Both the position numbers and the translations under genes were made by a program. DNA of 15,077 bases, taken from Desulfobacteraceae bacterium (GTDB taxonomy: Bacteria > Desulfobacterota > Desulfobacteria > Desulfobacterales > UBA11574). The notes beneath the pieces were generated by a model. That model ran no database searches, was not told where the DNA came from, and was given only the letters and a program-made list of their open reading frames with translations. The stretch lies in contig PKTV01000150.1 of NCBI GenBank assembly GCA_002868985.1, forward strand, positions 1-15,077, given 5' to 3'. Numbering within the stretch: position 1 is the first letter of the stretch; every line of letters starts with the position of its first letter. This document shows positions 7,576-14,705 of this stretch, in pieces.

Positions 7576-8769
7576 ATGTTTAAAAAACTTGTACTGGGAG
7601 TAACGGCAGCATTTTTTTTCTTTTCTTCGTCATTTTTAATTTCGGGAACAGCCATGGGGGGCGACAAGACGTTTACGTTTGGTTTGCTTTTAGTTGGCCC
7701 CTATAATGATCACGGATGGAGCCAGGCACACTTTGAGGGTGGGAAATATGTGGAAAAGATGATTCCCGGGGTGAAAATGATATATATCGACAAGGTCAAT
7801 CCGGCCGATCGGCCCGGCATTACAATTCCCCAGCTCGTAGATGATATGGTGGAAAAAGGGGCTAAATTAATCATCGCAAATTCTGATGACATGAAAGACG
7901 GAGCCAGAGAAGCAGCCCGGATGCATCCTGAAATACATTTTCTTCATATCTCCGGTGACGATGTTCTCACCGCTAAGGCGCCAAAAAATCTTAGCAACCT
8001 GATGGGGCGAATGGAATACGGAAAAATGATGGCCGGATTTGCCGCCGCCATGACCACAAAAACCGGTAAAATCGGATATCTCGGTCCTCTTGTAAATGAT
8101 GAAACCCGGCGATTGGCCGCATCTTGTTATCTTGGTGCTAAATATGCCTGGGAAAAGGTTCTGAAAAAAGATCCGGCAAAGTTGAAGTTTCAGGCAACCT
8201 GGATCGGCTTTTGGTTCAACATACCAGGTGTAACGGCTGATCCAACTCAAGTTGCCCTAAACTTTTTCAACACCGGATATGATGTTGTTCTTTCCGGGAT
8301 AGACACCACTGAAGCTGTCGTTGTTGCGACACAAAAACGAAAAGAGGGAAAAGAGGTTTGGGCAGTACCCTATGATTATATCGGGGCGTGCAAAGGCGGG
8401 CCTAATGTTTGCTTGGGAGTTCCCTATTACAACTGGGGTCCGGGATATGTTCCTTTTGTAAAAGCATCGATGGCAGGAAAATGGACGTCCAAATGGATCT
8501 GGTTGGGGCCTGACTGGAAGGATATCAACAACCCTGATACCAGTACGGTCGGTTTTGTGGCCGGATCTGCATTGTCTTCATCAGCCAAAGCAACTCTGAA
8601 TAAATTTATCAAGGATCTCGGAACAGGCAAAGCAGAACTTTTCAAAGGTCCCCTTTACTATCAGGACGGCACTTTATTTCTTAAAGACGGTGAAGTTGCG
8701 ACTGATAAAAAGGTTTGGTACATGAAACAGCTTTTAAAGGGGATGGACGGGCAAAGCGGCGCTAAATAG
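7576..8769 (+). CDS. BMP-family nucleoside ABC transporter, periplasmic binding protein
   Basis: 397 residues. AAGGAGG at 7564-7570, five bases before the ATG, fixes this start over an upstream in-frame ATG at 7516. The signal peptide (MFKK, hydrophobic Phe-rich core) ends near AMG|GDK after residue 28. There is no lipobox, so a soluble periplasmic protein is expected. The mature protein is a type I periplasmic-binding fold of the BMP/PnrA class (Pfam Bmp): first strand TFTFGLLLVGPYNDHGW, the HFEGGKYVEK helix, the VEKGAKLIIANSDD segment and a NWGPGYVPFVKASMAGKW segment typical of Gram-negative BMP-like proteins. Relatives bind purine nucleosides. The downstream MTAP and APRT genes point to adenosine or 5'-methylthioadenosine as ligand (inference). 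Its stop codon TAG is the first three bases of the inverted-repeat element that follows. Confidence 0.9.
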   Translation: MFKKLVLGVTAAFFFFSSSFLISGTAMGGDKTFTFGLLLVGPYNDHGWSQAHFEGGKYVEKMIPGVKMIYIDKVNPADRPGITIPQLVDDMVEKGAKLIIANSDDMKDGAREAARMHPEIHFLHISGDDVLTAKAPKNLSNLMGRMEYGKMMAGFAAAMTTKTGKIGYLGPLVNDETRRLAASCYLGAKYAWEKVLKKDPAKLKFQATWIGFWFNIPGVTADPTQVALNFFNTGYDVVLSGIDTTEAVVVATQKRKEGKEVWAVPYDYIGACKGGPNVCLGVPYYNWGPGYVPFVKASMAGKWTSKWIWLGPDWKDINNPDTSTVGFVAGSALSSSAKATLNKFIKDLGTGKAELFKGPLYYQDGTLFLKDGEVATDKKVWYMKQLLKGMDGQSGAK

Positions 8770-8987
8770 TGTCCATTCATAAATGGTCTTTTTACCGCTG
8801 GACTTCGTTCTCCGCGGGTTTCCGGCTGCGGCGTACTTTGTGTAAGCCTTTCCGTCCCGCTATGCGGGGAACGAAAACCCTTGTTCGGCCCCCGTTAAAA
8901 CAAACGGGATTTCGTGTCTGATTTAAAACAATAAAGGAAATCAACTTGCGCAGCGAAAAAAATCCTCATTTATGAGTTGGACACTTA
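8767..8987. mobile_element. MITE-like non-coding element between binding-protein and ATPase genes
   Basis: The left end TAGTGTCCATTCATAAATG (8767-8785) is matched by the reverse complement of the right end (8967-8987), with one mismatch, one extra base between TCCA and TCATAAATG, and an extra A in the right terminus. The similarity continues inward through a T-run and CGCTG (about 35 bases in all). Inside are further dyads: TTCGTTCTCCGC (8804-8815) against GCGGGGAACGAA (8864-8875), CCCGC/GCGGG (8856-8868) and CCCGTT/AACGGG (8891-8908). There is no coding frame of note. Short size, long terminal inverted repeats and lack of a transposase fit a miniature inverted-repeat element mobilised in trans. 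No clear target-site duplication can be read. Confidence 0.65.
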
Positions 8988-9055
8988 AACGTGTTTTCCC
9001 CTAACGTGGATAGGCGCTGAATAGTTCGAATGAAATTTTTTGGATATTCCCTAAG

Positions 9056-10516
9056 ATGTTGATAGAACTTCGGAAAATCCACAAGTATTATGGGCCGGTA
9101 AAGGCCAATTGCGGAGTTGATCTTACCATTGAGCCAGGGGTTATCCATGGCATTCTCGGTGAGAATGGCGCGGGCAAGACCACATTAATGAAAATTCTTG
9201 CCGGTTACAGCGAAAAAACCAGTGGCAACATTCTTGTTAATCATTCTTCTGTAAATTACAAGACACCGTCCCAAGCCTCGGAACTGGGTATCGGTATGCT
9301 TTACCAGGACCCTCTCGATTTTCCCCTTCTGTCGGTGTTGGACAACTTCATGTTGGGACAAACCACCGGACTAGTAAACAAGAAAAAAACATTTAGAAAG
9401 ATTTTTAAAAAGAGTGCAGATGCCTTAAACTTTTCCCTCCAACCGGATGCCTCTGTTAAATTTCTTACGATCGGTGAAAGACAGCAACTTGAGATTCTGA
9501 GGCTTTTGGCCCGGGGAATTCAGGTCCTGATTCTTGATGAACCCACCACCGGCATATCCACTTTGCAGAAGGAGACCCTTTTTCAGGCCCTTAAAAAACT
9601 CGCTTCAGAGGGTAAAAGCGTCATCTTGGTGTCTCACAAGCTGGAAGATGTGGAATCCTTGTGCGAAAGAATAACGGTGCTGCGACAGGGAACCGTAGCC
9701 GGGGAAATGGAAAGACCTTTTAGTATAAACGTTTTGCTGGAAATGATGTTCGGTTCACCTCCTCTCCCACCCACACGGACGCAAATAAAAACCGGGGAAA
9801 TCATCCTTGAGATGAATCAGGTATCTGCTCCAGGTGGTCGCACAGGTTTAAAAAACTGTGACATCACCGTTCGCCAGGGAGAGGTGATCGGTTTGGCCGG
9901 CCTTGAAGGAAGCGGTCAGGACGTTTTTCTCAGAATCGCAGCAGGTCTGAAGCAACCGTCCAAAGGGTCCATACGTCTTCAGGGCGTGAAGATGAACGGC
10001 AAGGATTATCATACATACAAAAACCACAGAGTAACCTACTTGCCGGGCTCTCGCCTTGAAGAGGGATTGATATCAGGATTGAGCATAACCCAGCATCTTT
10101 TACTTCAGGACATACAAAAAGGGTTTTTTGTAAAAAGTTTTCACGCCTTTCGAAAAGCGAAAGAGAGCATAACCCGGTTTCGAATCAAAGCCGAACCCGA
10201 ATCTTTTGTAGAATCTCTTTCCGGAGGGAATCAACAACGCCTGCTTCTTTCTTTTCTGCCCGCCGATCCGATTTTGCTTCTATTGGGGAATCCAACAAGA
10301 GGGCTAGACATGGAATCTGTTCTTTGGGTTTGGCAACACCTCCATCAATATTGTGCACACAAGGCGTGTATTGTTTTTTCATCTTCGGAACTCGATGAAA
10401 TCCTGATGAATGCGGATCGAGTGCTGGTCTTTTTTAATGGTGTTGTTATTAAGGATACACGGACAGACCGAACGGATGTCCATGAACTTGGACGGGCTAT
10501 TGCGGGCAAAACTTAG
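9056..10516 (+). CDS. Nucleoside/sugar-type ABC transporter ATPase with two nucleotide-binding domains
   Basis: 486 residues with tandem ABC domains (about 1-235 and 245-486), the arrangement of the NupO/YufO and sugar-importer ATPases. Domain 1 has an intact Walker A (GENGAGKTT, 35-43), a variant signature (FLTIGERQQLEI), Walker B with the catalytic pair Asp161-Glu162 (LILDEPT) and switch His194. Domain 2 has a canonical signature (LSGGNQQR) but a Walker A lacking the lysine (GLEGSGQD, 282-289) and a Walker B reading LLLLGNPTRGLD without the catalytic Glu. Asymmetry of this type is usual in the family and implies one main hydrolytic site. The protein powers the two permeases encoded next. 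The ribosome binding site before 9056 is poor, so the N-terminus is moderately certain, although the first strand (MLIELRKIHKYYG) fits well. Confidence 0.92.
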   Translation: MLIELRKIHKYYGPVKANCGVDLTIEPGVIHGILGENGAGKTTLMKILAGYSEKTSGNILVNHSSVNYKTPSQASELGIGMLYQDPLDFPLLSVLDNFMLGQTTGLVNKKKTFRKIFKKSADALNFSLQPDASVKFLTIGERQQLEILRLLARGIQVLILDEPTTGISTLQKETLFQALKKLASEGKSVILVSHKLEDVESLCERITVLRQGTVAGEMERPFSINVLLEMMFGSPPLPPTRTQIKTGEIILEMNQVSAPGGRTGLKNCDITVRQGEVIGLAGLEGSGQDVFLRIAAGLKQPSKGSIRLQGVKMNGKDYHTYKNHRVTYLPGSRLEEGLISGLSITQHLLLQDIQKGFFVKSFHAFRKAKESITRFRIKAEPESFVESLSGGNQQRLLLSFLPADPILLLLGNPTRGLDMESVLWVWQHLHQYCAHKACIVFSSSELDEILMNADRVLVFFNGVVIKDTRTDRTDVHELGRAIAGKT

Positions 10517-10532
10517 GTTGGTTAAAGTCATT

Positions 10533-11579
10533 ATGAAAATATTATATAGATACGTATTTGAAGGCGTTCTGACACTGTTTGCGGTGTTGTTTTTCACCAC
10601 AATAATTCTACTTGTTTCCGGCGCCCCGCCTTTTGCTGCCTATTATCATATCTTTAAAGGATCTCTGGGATCCTGGATTAAATTGGGCCAGGTCATACAA
10701 GTCTGGATACCGCTGACGCTTTGTGCTGCAGGCCTTTTATATACATTCAGAATCGGTCTTTGGAACATCGGTGTTGAAGGGCAGGTCATGCTGGGCGCCG
10801 TGTTCACGACAGCAGTTCTTAGGATTGACGCGGCAAAGAGCATGCCGATGCTTTTTATTGGGCTGTCGTTTCTGGCCGGCATCTCCGGCGGTGCGATATG
10901 GGCGATCGTTGCAGGGGTTTTAAAAACAAAAGGGGGAGTTAATGAAATTTTTGCAGGACTGGGGCTTAACTTTGTCGGCCAGGGGATTATCCTTTGGCTG
11001 ATATTCGGACCTTGGCGGCGTCCCGGAATCGCTTCCATGAGCGGAACCGAACTATTTCCTCAGGAGTTATGGCTTCCCATTTTTCCGGCCTTTCGGCTTT
11101 CCCCTGTGGGGCTGGTTCTTGCTTTGTCAGCCCTGGTTTTAACCGCACTGTTACTGCGTTATACTCATATGGGGTTAAACTTGAAAGCCATCGGGAATAA
11201 TCGTGATGCAGCCTATCTGTTCGGTCTGAAACCCGACCGGTATATGATTATTGCCATGATTTTCGCCGGAGGGTTTGCAGGTTTGGCCGGGAGTATCCAA
11301 GTTGCCGGCGTGTATCATCGTCTTTTACCCGCCATTTCCAGTAACTATGGATATCTGGCCCTTCTGGTGGTGATGCTCGCAAACTACAATGTGTGGATAA
11401 CGCCGTTAGTGGCTTTCTTTTTTGCATGCTTAAACGTCGGCAGTATCCAGCTTCCCATGATGCTCGAACTCGACTCGTCATTAAGCGGAGTAATTCAGGG
11501 AACGCTGGTTTTGGCAACGCTGGCCGTATATTCATGGCGAATTCGCGGGAAAATGTCCGGAGGAGATGCTGCGACATGA
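10533..11579 (+). CDS. Nucleoside ABC transporter permease (BPD_transp_2 family, first subunit)
   Basis: 348 residues of largely hydrophobic sequence with multiple membrane segments. The family hallmark RIGLWNIGVEGQVMLGA (about 73-89) is intact, as is the later KTKGGVNEIFAGLGLNFVG segment, as in NupP/YufP-type permeases. It starts 16 bases after the ATPase stop. An ATG at 10410 in the same frame would overlap the ATPase gene by more than 100 bases and add a non-family extension, so the start at 10533 is preferred even though its ribosome binding site is weak. Its last bases overlap the second permease gene as ATGA. With that protein it should form the heterodimeric channel through the inner membrane. 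Confidence 0.92.
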   Translation: MKILYRYVFEGVLTLFAVLFFTTIILLVSGAPPFAAYYHIFKGSLGSWIKLGQVIQVWIPLTLCAAGLLYTFRIGLWNIGVEGQVMLGAVFTTAVLRIDAAKSMPMLFIGLSFLAGISGGAIWAIVAGVLKTKGGVNEIFAGLGLNFVGQGIILWLIFGPWRRPGIASMSGTELFPQELWLPIFPAFRLSPVGLVLALSALVLTALLLRYTHMGLNLKAIGNNRDAAYLFGLKPDRYMIIAMIFAGGFAGLAGSIQVAGVYHRLLPAISSNYGYLALLVVMLANYNVWITPLVAFFFACLNVGSIQLPMMLELDSSLSGVIQGTLVLATLAVYSWRIRGKMSGGDAAT

Positions 11580-12556
11580 CTGAGCTTGATTTAACCATAT
11601 TATTTGCCGGCGTCGTGGCCGGAGCAGCGCCCATCGTCCTGGCGACGCTGGGGGAAACGGTTACGGAAAAAGCAGGCATTATCAACCTCTCTTTGGACGG
11701 AACCATACTCTTAAGTGCCATGGCTGCCTTTGTTGTTGCCCTTGAAACCAACAATATTTTATTGGGTTTTGCTTTTGCGGCCCTCGTAGGGGGCATTGTT
11801 GCGGCAATCGTTGCTTTTTTCAGCATCTACCTTAACCAATCACAGGTGGCAGTTGGATTCGTTCTAACCCTCATGACCCGTGACCTTGCCTATTTCCTCG
11901 GCAACTCTTATTCCCGTTTGCAGGGTCCCCAGGTTGTTCCTCTTCCGGTTCCGCTTTTAAAAGATATACCCTTTTTTGGGCAGATATTTTTTAATCAGAA
12001 CCTGTTGGTTTATTTCAGCCTGGCCATGATCATATTTTGCTGGTGGTACATGTATAGAACCCCGCTGGGTTTGCAGCTTAGATCTGTGGGAGAAAATCCC
12101 CGGGCATCCTATGCCAGAGGGATAAATCCTAAAAAGCTGCAGATGATGTATTCAATTTGTGGCGGTCTGCTGGTGGGGCTTGCCGGGGCAACGTTTTCTT
12201 TGTCTGTTAAGCCGGGCTGGGGACGACCCCAAGGCGCTGAGGGGGTTGGATGGATCGCCCTTGTACTGGTTATTTTCGGTGGGTGGAATCCGATAAAAGC
12301 TGCGATGGGTGCCTATCTTTTTTCATTTTTGCAGGTCATTGGAATATACTGTCAGGGATGGCTGCCGTCCGTTCCGGCCCAGGTATTCCAGGTGGCGCCG
12401 TTTCCATTGATGATTTTTACCCTTTTGGTCATGTCTTTGGCCCAGAAAGAGTCTGTAGTGAACTGGGCCGAAGATCACATCAGAATGAAATCGATATTGG
12501 CGTTTTTTTCCGGCAGCGTTCCAACCTCCTTGGGCAAACCCTTCAGACAGGACTGA
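11576..12556 (+). CDS. Nucleoside ABC transporter permease (BPD_transp_2 family, second subunit)
   Basis: 326 residues with multiple membrane segments. The segment TEKAGIINLSLDGTILLSA (about 30-48) is the counterpart of the family's GVINIGIEGMM motif, as in NupQ/YufQ. The start ATG overlaps the previous stop codon (ATGA), and GGAGGAG at 11559-11565 precedes it at suitable spacing, so translational coupling is likely. The region SVGENPRASYARGINPKKLQ (about 174-193) matches the cytoplasmic loop that contacts the ATPase in such permeases. An upstream in-frame ATG at 11393 lies deep in the first permease gene and is rejected. This is the last gene before the second inverted-repeat element. Confidence 0.92.
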   Translation: MTELDLTILFAGVVAGAAPIVLATLGETVTEKAGIINLSLDGTILLSAMAAFVVALETNNILLGFAFAALVGGIVAAIVAFFSIYLNQSQVAVGFVLTLMTRDLAYFLGNSYSRLQGPQVVPLPVPLLKDIPFFGQIFFNQNLLVYFSLAMIIFCWWYMYRTPLGLQLRSVGENPRASYARGINPKKLQMMYSICGGLLVGLAGATFSLSVKPGWGRPQGAEGVGWIALVLVIFGGWNPIKAAMGAYLFSFLQVIGIYCQGWLPSVPAQVFQVAPFPLMIFTLLVMSLAQKESVVNWAEDHIRMKSILAFFSGSVPTSLGKPFRQD

Positions 12557-12616
12557 TTGACAACTTTTTCAATCTATTATATAAATCGCAATAAATTTTT
12601 CAGTATCATTAATATG

Positions 12617-12636
12617 TAATTAGATAAATCTAATTA
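12617..12636. repeat. AT-rich perfect inverted repeat next to the second MITE-like element
   Basis: TAATTAGAT (12617-12625) and ATCTAATTA (12628-12636) are perfect 9-base arms with a 2-base spacer. The right arm runs into the TTAG that begins the element at 12634. It lies about 60 bases after the second permease gene. With no GC-rich stem or T-run, it is not a typical terminator. It could be an insertion hot spot or a remnant of a nested insertion. Confidence 0.45.
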
Positions 12637-12874
12637 GTGTCCATCCATAAACCAATATTAGGCATAACTTAAGTTTCCAATTCAGAAATTAGCAATTTTT
12701 CGCAAGGTCAAGTCGAAGATCCCGGACTTTGATCGGGGGAAATCAAGGAATTCCGCGTCCCGCCCTCGGGCGGGAACAAGTAAATCCGCAGATTGACCCC
12801 AGAGAAATAGGCTCTGCATTTCACAGGGCAGGCGCAGAGATTGCGGAAAAGGGCAATTTCTGGATGGAAACTAA
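12634..12874. mobile_element. Second MITE-like element, upstream of MTAP
   Basis: The left end TTAGTGTCCATCCATAAA (12634-12651) matches the reverse complement of 12857-12874 at 16 of 18 positions, and outside the ends the flanks read similarly (TAATTAG and TGATTAG). The terminal sequence is the same family as in the element at 8767, but the interior is different. The left 47 bases recur at 1277-1323. The interior holds a strong GC hairpin, TCCCGCCC (12758-12765) against GGGCGGGA (12768-12775), and no convincing gene. The right end stops 5 bases before the GGAG ribosome binding site of MTAP, so the MTAP leader, and perhaps its promoter, lies in the element. Confidence 0.6.
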
Positions 12875-12891
12875 TCAGTGGAGCAATAACA

Positions 12892-13638
12892 ATGGCAACG
12901 GTCGGAATTATCGGAGGTTCCGGACTCGATGATCCGGGAATACTAAGCAATCCAGAGGTGATACAAGCAGACACCCCTTATGGAAAACCGTCTTCTGCAT
13001 TATCTGCGGGCAAGATTAACGGGGTCGATGTTGTCCTTATCGCAAGACACGGGGAAAAGCACAGGTTGAGTCCGAGCCAGGTCAACTACAGGGCAAATAT
13101 TTACGCCTTAAAGGACCGGGGTGTGACTCATATTCTTGCAACAACGGCCTGTGGCAGTCTTAAAGAGGAAATAGAAAGGGGACATTTTGTCATTGTTGAT
13201 CAGTTCATTGATTTTACAAAACACCGAAAAGTAACATTTCATGATTCCTTTGAAAACGGGGCTGTGCATACGGCCATGGCCGAACCGTTTGACATCGGGC
13301 TGCGAAGGACGCTTTACAAAGAGGCAAAAGATTTGAATTATGAAACCCACTTTGGTGGAACAGTAATAACCATCGAGGGGCCGAGGTTTTCAACCAAAGC
13401 AGAATCAAAGATGTTTAAGATGTGGGGAGGGGATGTTATCAACATGTCGATCGCTCCTGAGGCGGTTCTGTCAAATGAGGCAAAGATACCGTATGCAGTG
13501 GTCGCCATGTCTACCGATTACGACTGCTGGAAGGAAGATGAGGCGCCGGTTTCATGGGAAGAAATCCTGGAGGTATTCAACCAGAATGCTGATCGGGTTA
13601 AAAAGCTGTTAGTGAATGCTGTTTCCAATATAAAATGA
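12892..13638 (+). CDS. mtnP: S-methyl-5'-thioadenosine phosphorylase (MTAP)
   Basis: 248 residues, the usual trimeric MTAP size. The enzyme splits 5'-methylthioadenosine with phosphate into adenine and 5-methylthioribose-1-phosphate, in the cytosol. Family motifs are GGSGL (8-12, phosphate loop), RHGEKH (52-57), TTACGSL (84-90), EGPRFST (162-168), NMSIAPE (184-190) and TDYDCW (208-213). The Asp209/Asp211 pair in TDYDCW separates MTAP from purine nucleoside phosphorylases, which carry Asn for 6-oxopurines, so 6-aminopurine nucleosides are favoured. Use of adenosine or methylthioinosine cannot be excluded. GGAG at 12880-12883, 8 bases ahead, supports ATG 12892. An upstream TTG at 12841 would place 17 residues inside the MITE-like element and is rejected. 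APRT follows after 7 bases. No methylthioribose-1-phosphate isomerase gene is in the window. Confidence 0.93.
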   Translation: MATVGIIGGSGLDDPGILSNPEVIQADTPYGKPSSALSAGKINGVDVVLIARHGEKHRLSPSQVNYRANIYALKDRGVTHILATTACGSLKEEIERGHFVIVDQFIDFTKHRKVTFHDSFENGAVHTAMAEPFDIGLRRTLYKEAKDLNYETHFGGTVITIEGPRFSTKAESKMFKMWGGDVINMSIAPEAVLSNEAKIPYAVVAMSTDYDCWKEDEAPVSWEEILEVFNQNADRVKKLLVNAVSNIK

Positions 13639-13645
13639 GGTTAAT

Positions 13646-14167
13646 ATGAATCTTAAAGAAAAGATCAGAACCGTGCCGCACTGGCCCATTAAAGGGGTGA
13701 TGTTTCGGGATATTACGACCCTTTTGCAGGATGCTGCGGCATTCAAAGAAACGTGTGACATGCTATATCATCGTTATCGGGACATGGAGATTGAAAAAGT
13801 GGTCGCCATTGATGCAAGGGGATTCATTTTCGGTGCGGTACTGGCCTATAAACTCAATGTCGGGTTCGTTCCTGTAAGAAAAGCAGGTAAGCTGCCCTAT
13901 AAAACCATCAGCGAGCCATACACACTTGAATACGGCAAGAGTATTGTAGAGATGCATATAGATGCCATTAAAAAGGGTGAAAGGGTCCTGGTCGTAGATG
14001 ATCTGATCGCCACGGGCGGCACGATATCCGCAGCAACAAAGCTGGTCGAAAAACTGGAAGGTGAAATCGTTGAGTGCGTATTTATTGTGGAATTGCCTGA
14101 CCTTAAAGGAATGGAAAAGATAAAAAAATATAAAGCCTTTACGTTAACCGAGTTTGAAGGAGAATAA
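13646..14167 (+). CDS. apt: Adenine phosphoribosyltransferase
   Basis: 173 residues, typical for APRT. It joins adenine with PRPP to give AMP and pyrophosphate in the cytosol. The N-terminal IPHWPIKGVMFRDITTLL-like stretch (here RTVPHWPIKGVMFRDITTLL, 8-27) is the base-binding signature. Other motifs are ARGFIFGAVLA (57-67), VRKAGKLP with the catalytic flexible loop and the following YKTISEPYTLEYG, and the PRPP motif VLVVDDLIATGGT (114-126). GAGG at 13637-13640, five bases before the ATG, overlaps the MTAP stop, so the two genes are clearly co-transcribed. APRT takes up the adenine released by MTAP, pulls the phosphorolysis forward and recovers the purine. No terminator hairpin with a T-run is evident downstream. 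Confidence 0.96.
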   Translation: MNLKEKIRTVPHWPIKGVMFRDITTLLQDAAAFKETCDMLYHRYRDMEIEKVVAIDARGFIFGAVLAYKLNVGFVPVRKAGKLPYKTISEPYTLEYGKSIVEMHIDAIKKGERVLVVDDLIATGGTISAATKLVEKLEGEIVECVFIVELPDLKGMEKIKKYKAFTLTEFEGE

Positions 14168-14429
14168 TATATCAGGGTTACATTAAAATTCAAGAATACC
14201 CATATCCAAAAGACAAGCCCATGACCGTTCTAATTTGAAAAGTTCAATTGGCGAAAAACTTCTTCATTGACCTTCCGCCGAAGATCTAAAGGGTTCTACA
14301 AAAATTTTCCGTACATTCTCAACACCGACACGACTCCTATCCACGATTCTAGAATATGATAATTATCTCTGAAATCTATCGCAATTAAAATTTGCTGACA
14401 AAACCTATCGTGAGAAACTTTATTTGCCC

Positions 14430-14444
14430 ATATGTCAGACATAT
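14430..14444. repeat. 15-base palindrome
   Basis: ATATGTC and GACATAT are perfect 7-base arms around a central A. It lies in a gene-free stretch more than 250 bases downstream of APRT. The shape resembles a dimeric-regulator site, but no promoter or target gene is obvious nearby. Confidence 0.3.
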
Positions 14445-14571
14445 CGCAGGTTTTTGAAATGGATTATATTTTCACCAGGAAGGATACTATCTCAGGTCTT
14501 AAAAGCAGTCTTTGGTCGGGTTTAATTAAACTGGTCAATACACCTCTGGACAGTTCAATTTTTGCTGGACG

Positions 14572-14648
14572 ATATCACAACCTTCAATATTGCTTTCCCG
14601 ATTCCATACACATTGCAGAAATCAAAAGTTTAGTTCAGGTTGTGATAT
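14572..14648. repeat. Spaced 12-base perfect inverted repeat
   Basis: ATATCACAACCT (14572-14583) and AGGTTGTGATAT (14637-14648) are exact reverse complements separated by 53 bases. Similar but shorter TATCAC words occur at 14660-14665 and 14704-14709. This could be the boundary of a very small element or a long-loop RNA hairpin. Confidence 0.45.
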
Positions 14649-14705
14649 AGTATTGAGGTATCACAGAAAAATCAGGCCATTGATACTTGGACGTTATTGC
14701 AGATA

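Larger units (their letters stand above)
14168..14705. other. Intergenic region without a convincing gene
   Basis: About 540 AT-rich bases. Short frames exist on the plus strand (14432-14650 and 14590-14775) but lack ribosome binding sites and family features, and the minus strand is broken by stops. The stretch contains several dyads: GATAATTATC at 14358-14367, ATATGTCAGACATAT at 14430-14444 and the spaced 12-base inverted repeat at 14572-14648. It may be a decayed gene or a non-coding element, and neither can be shown here. Confidence 0.5.

Noticed and set aside
10410..10532. Upstream start for the first permease
   Set aside because: It would overlap the ATPase gene by over 100 bases and precede the family's N-terminus. 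The ATG at 10533 fits the gene spacing.
11393..11575. Upstream start for the second permease
   Set aside because: It lies within the first permease gene. The ATG at 11576 has a GGAGGAG ribosome binding site and overlaps the previous stop as ATGA.
12758..12775. GC-rich hairpin considered as the terminator of the transporter genes
   Set aside because: The stem is strong, but it is followed by AACAAGTAAAT rather than a T-run and lies inside the inverted-repeat element about 200 bases past the permease stop.
14358..14367. GATAATTATC considered as a Fur-box half
   Set aside because: Only ten symmetrical bases match. The flanks do not continue the 19-base Fur consensus, and no iron-related gene or promoter is adjacent.
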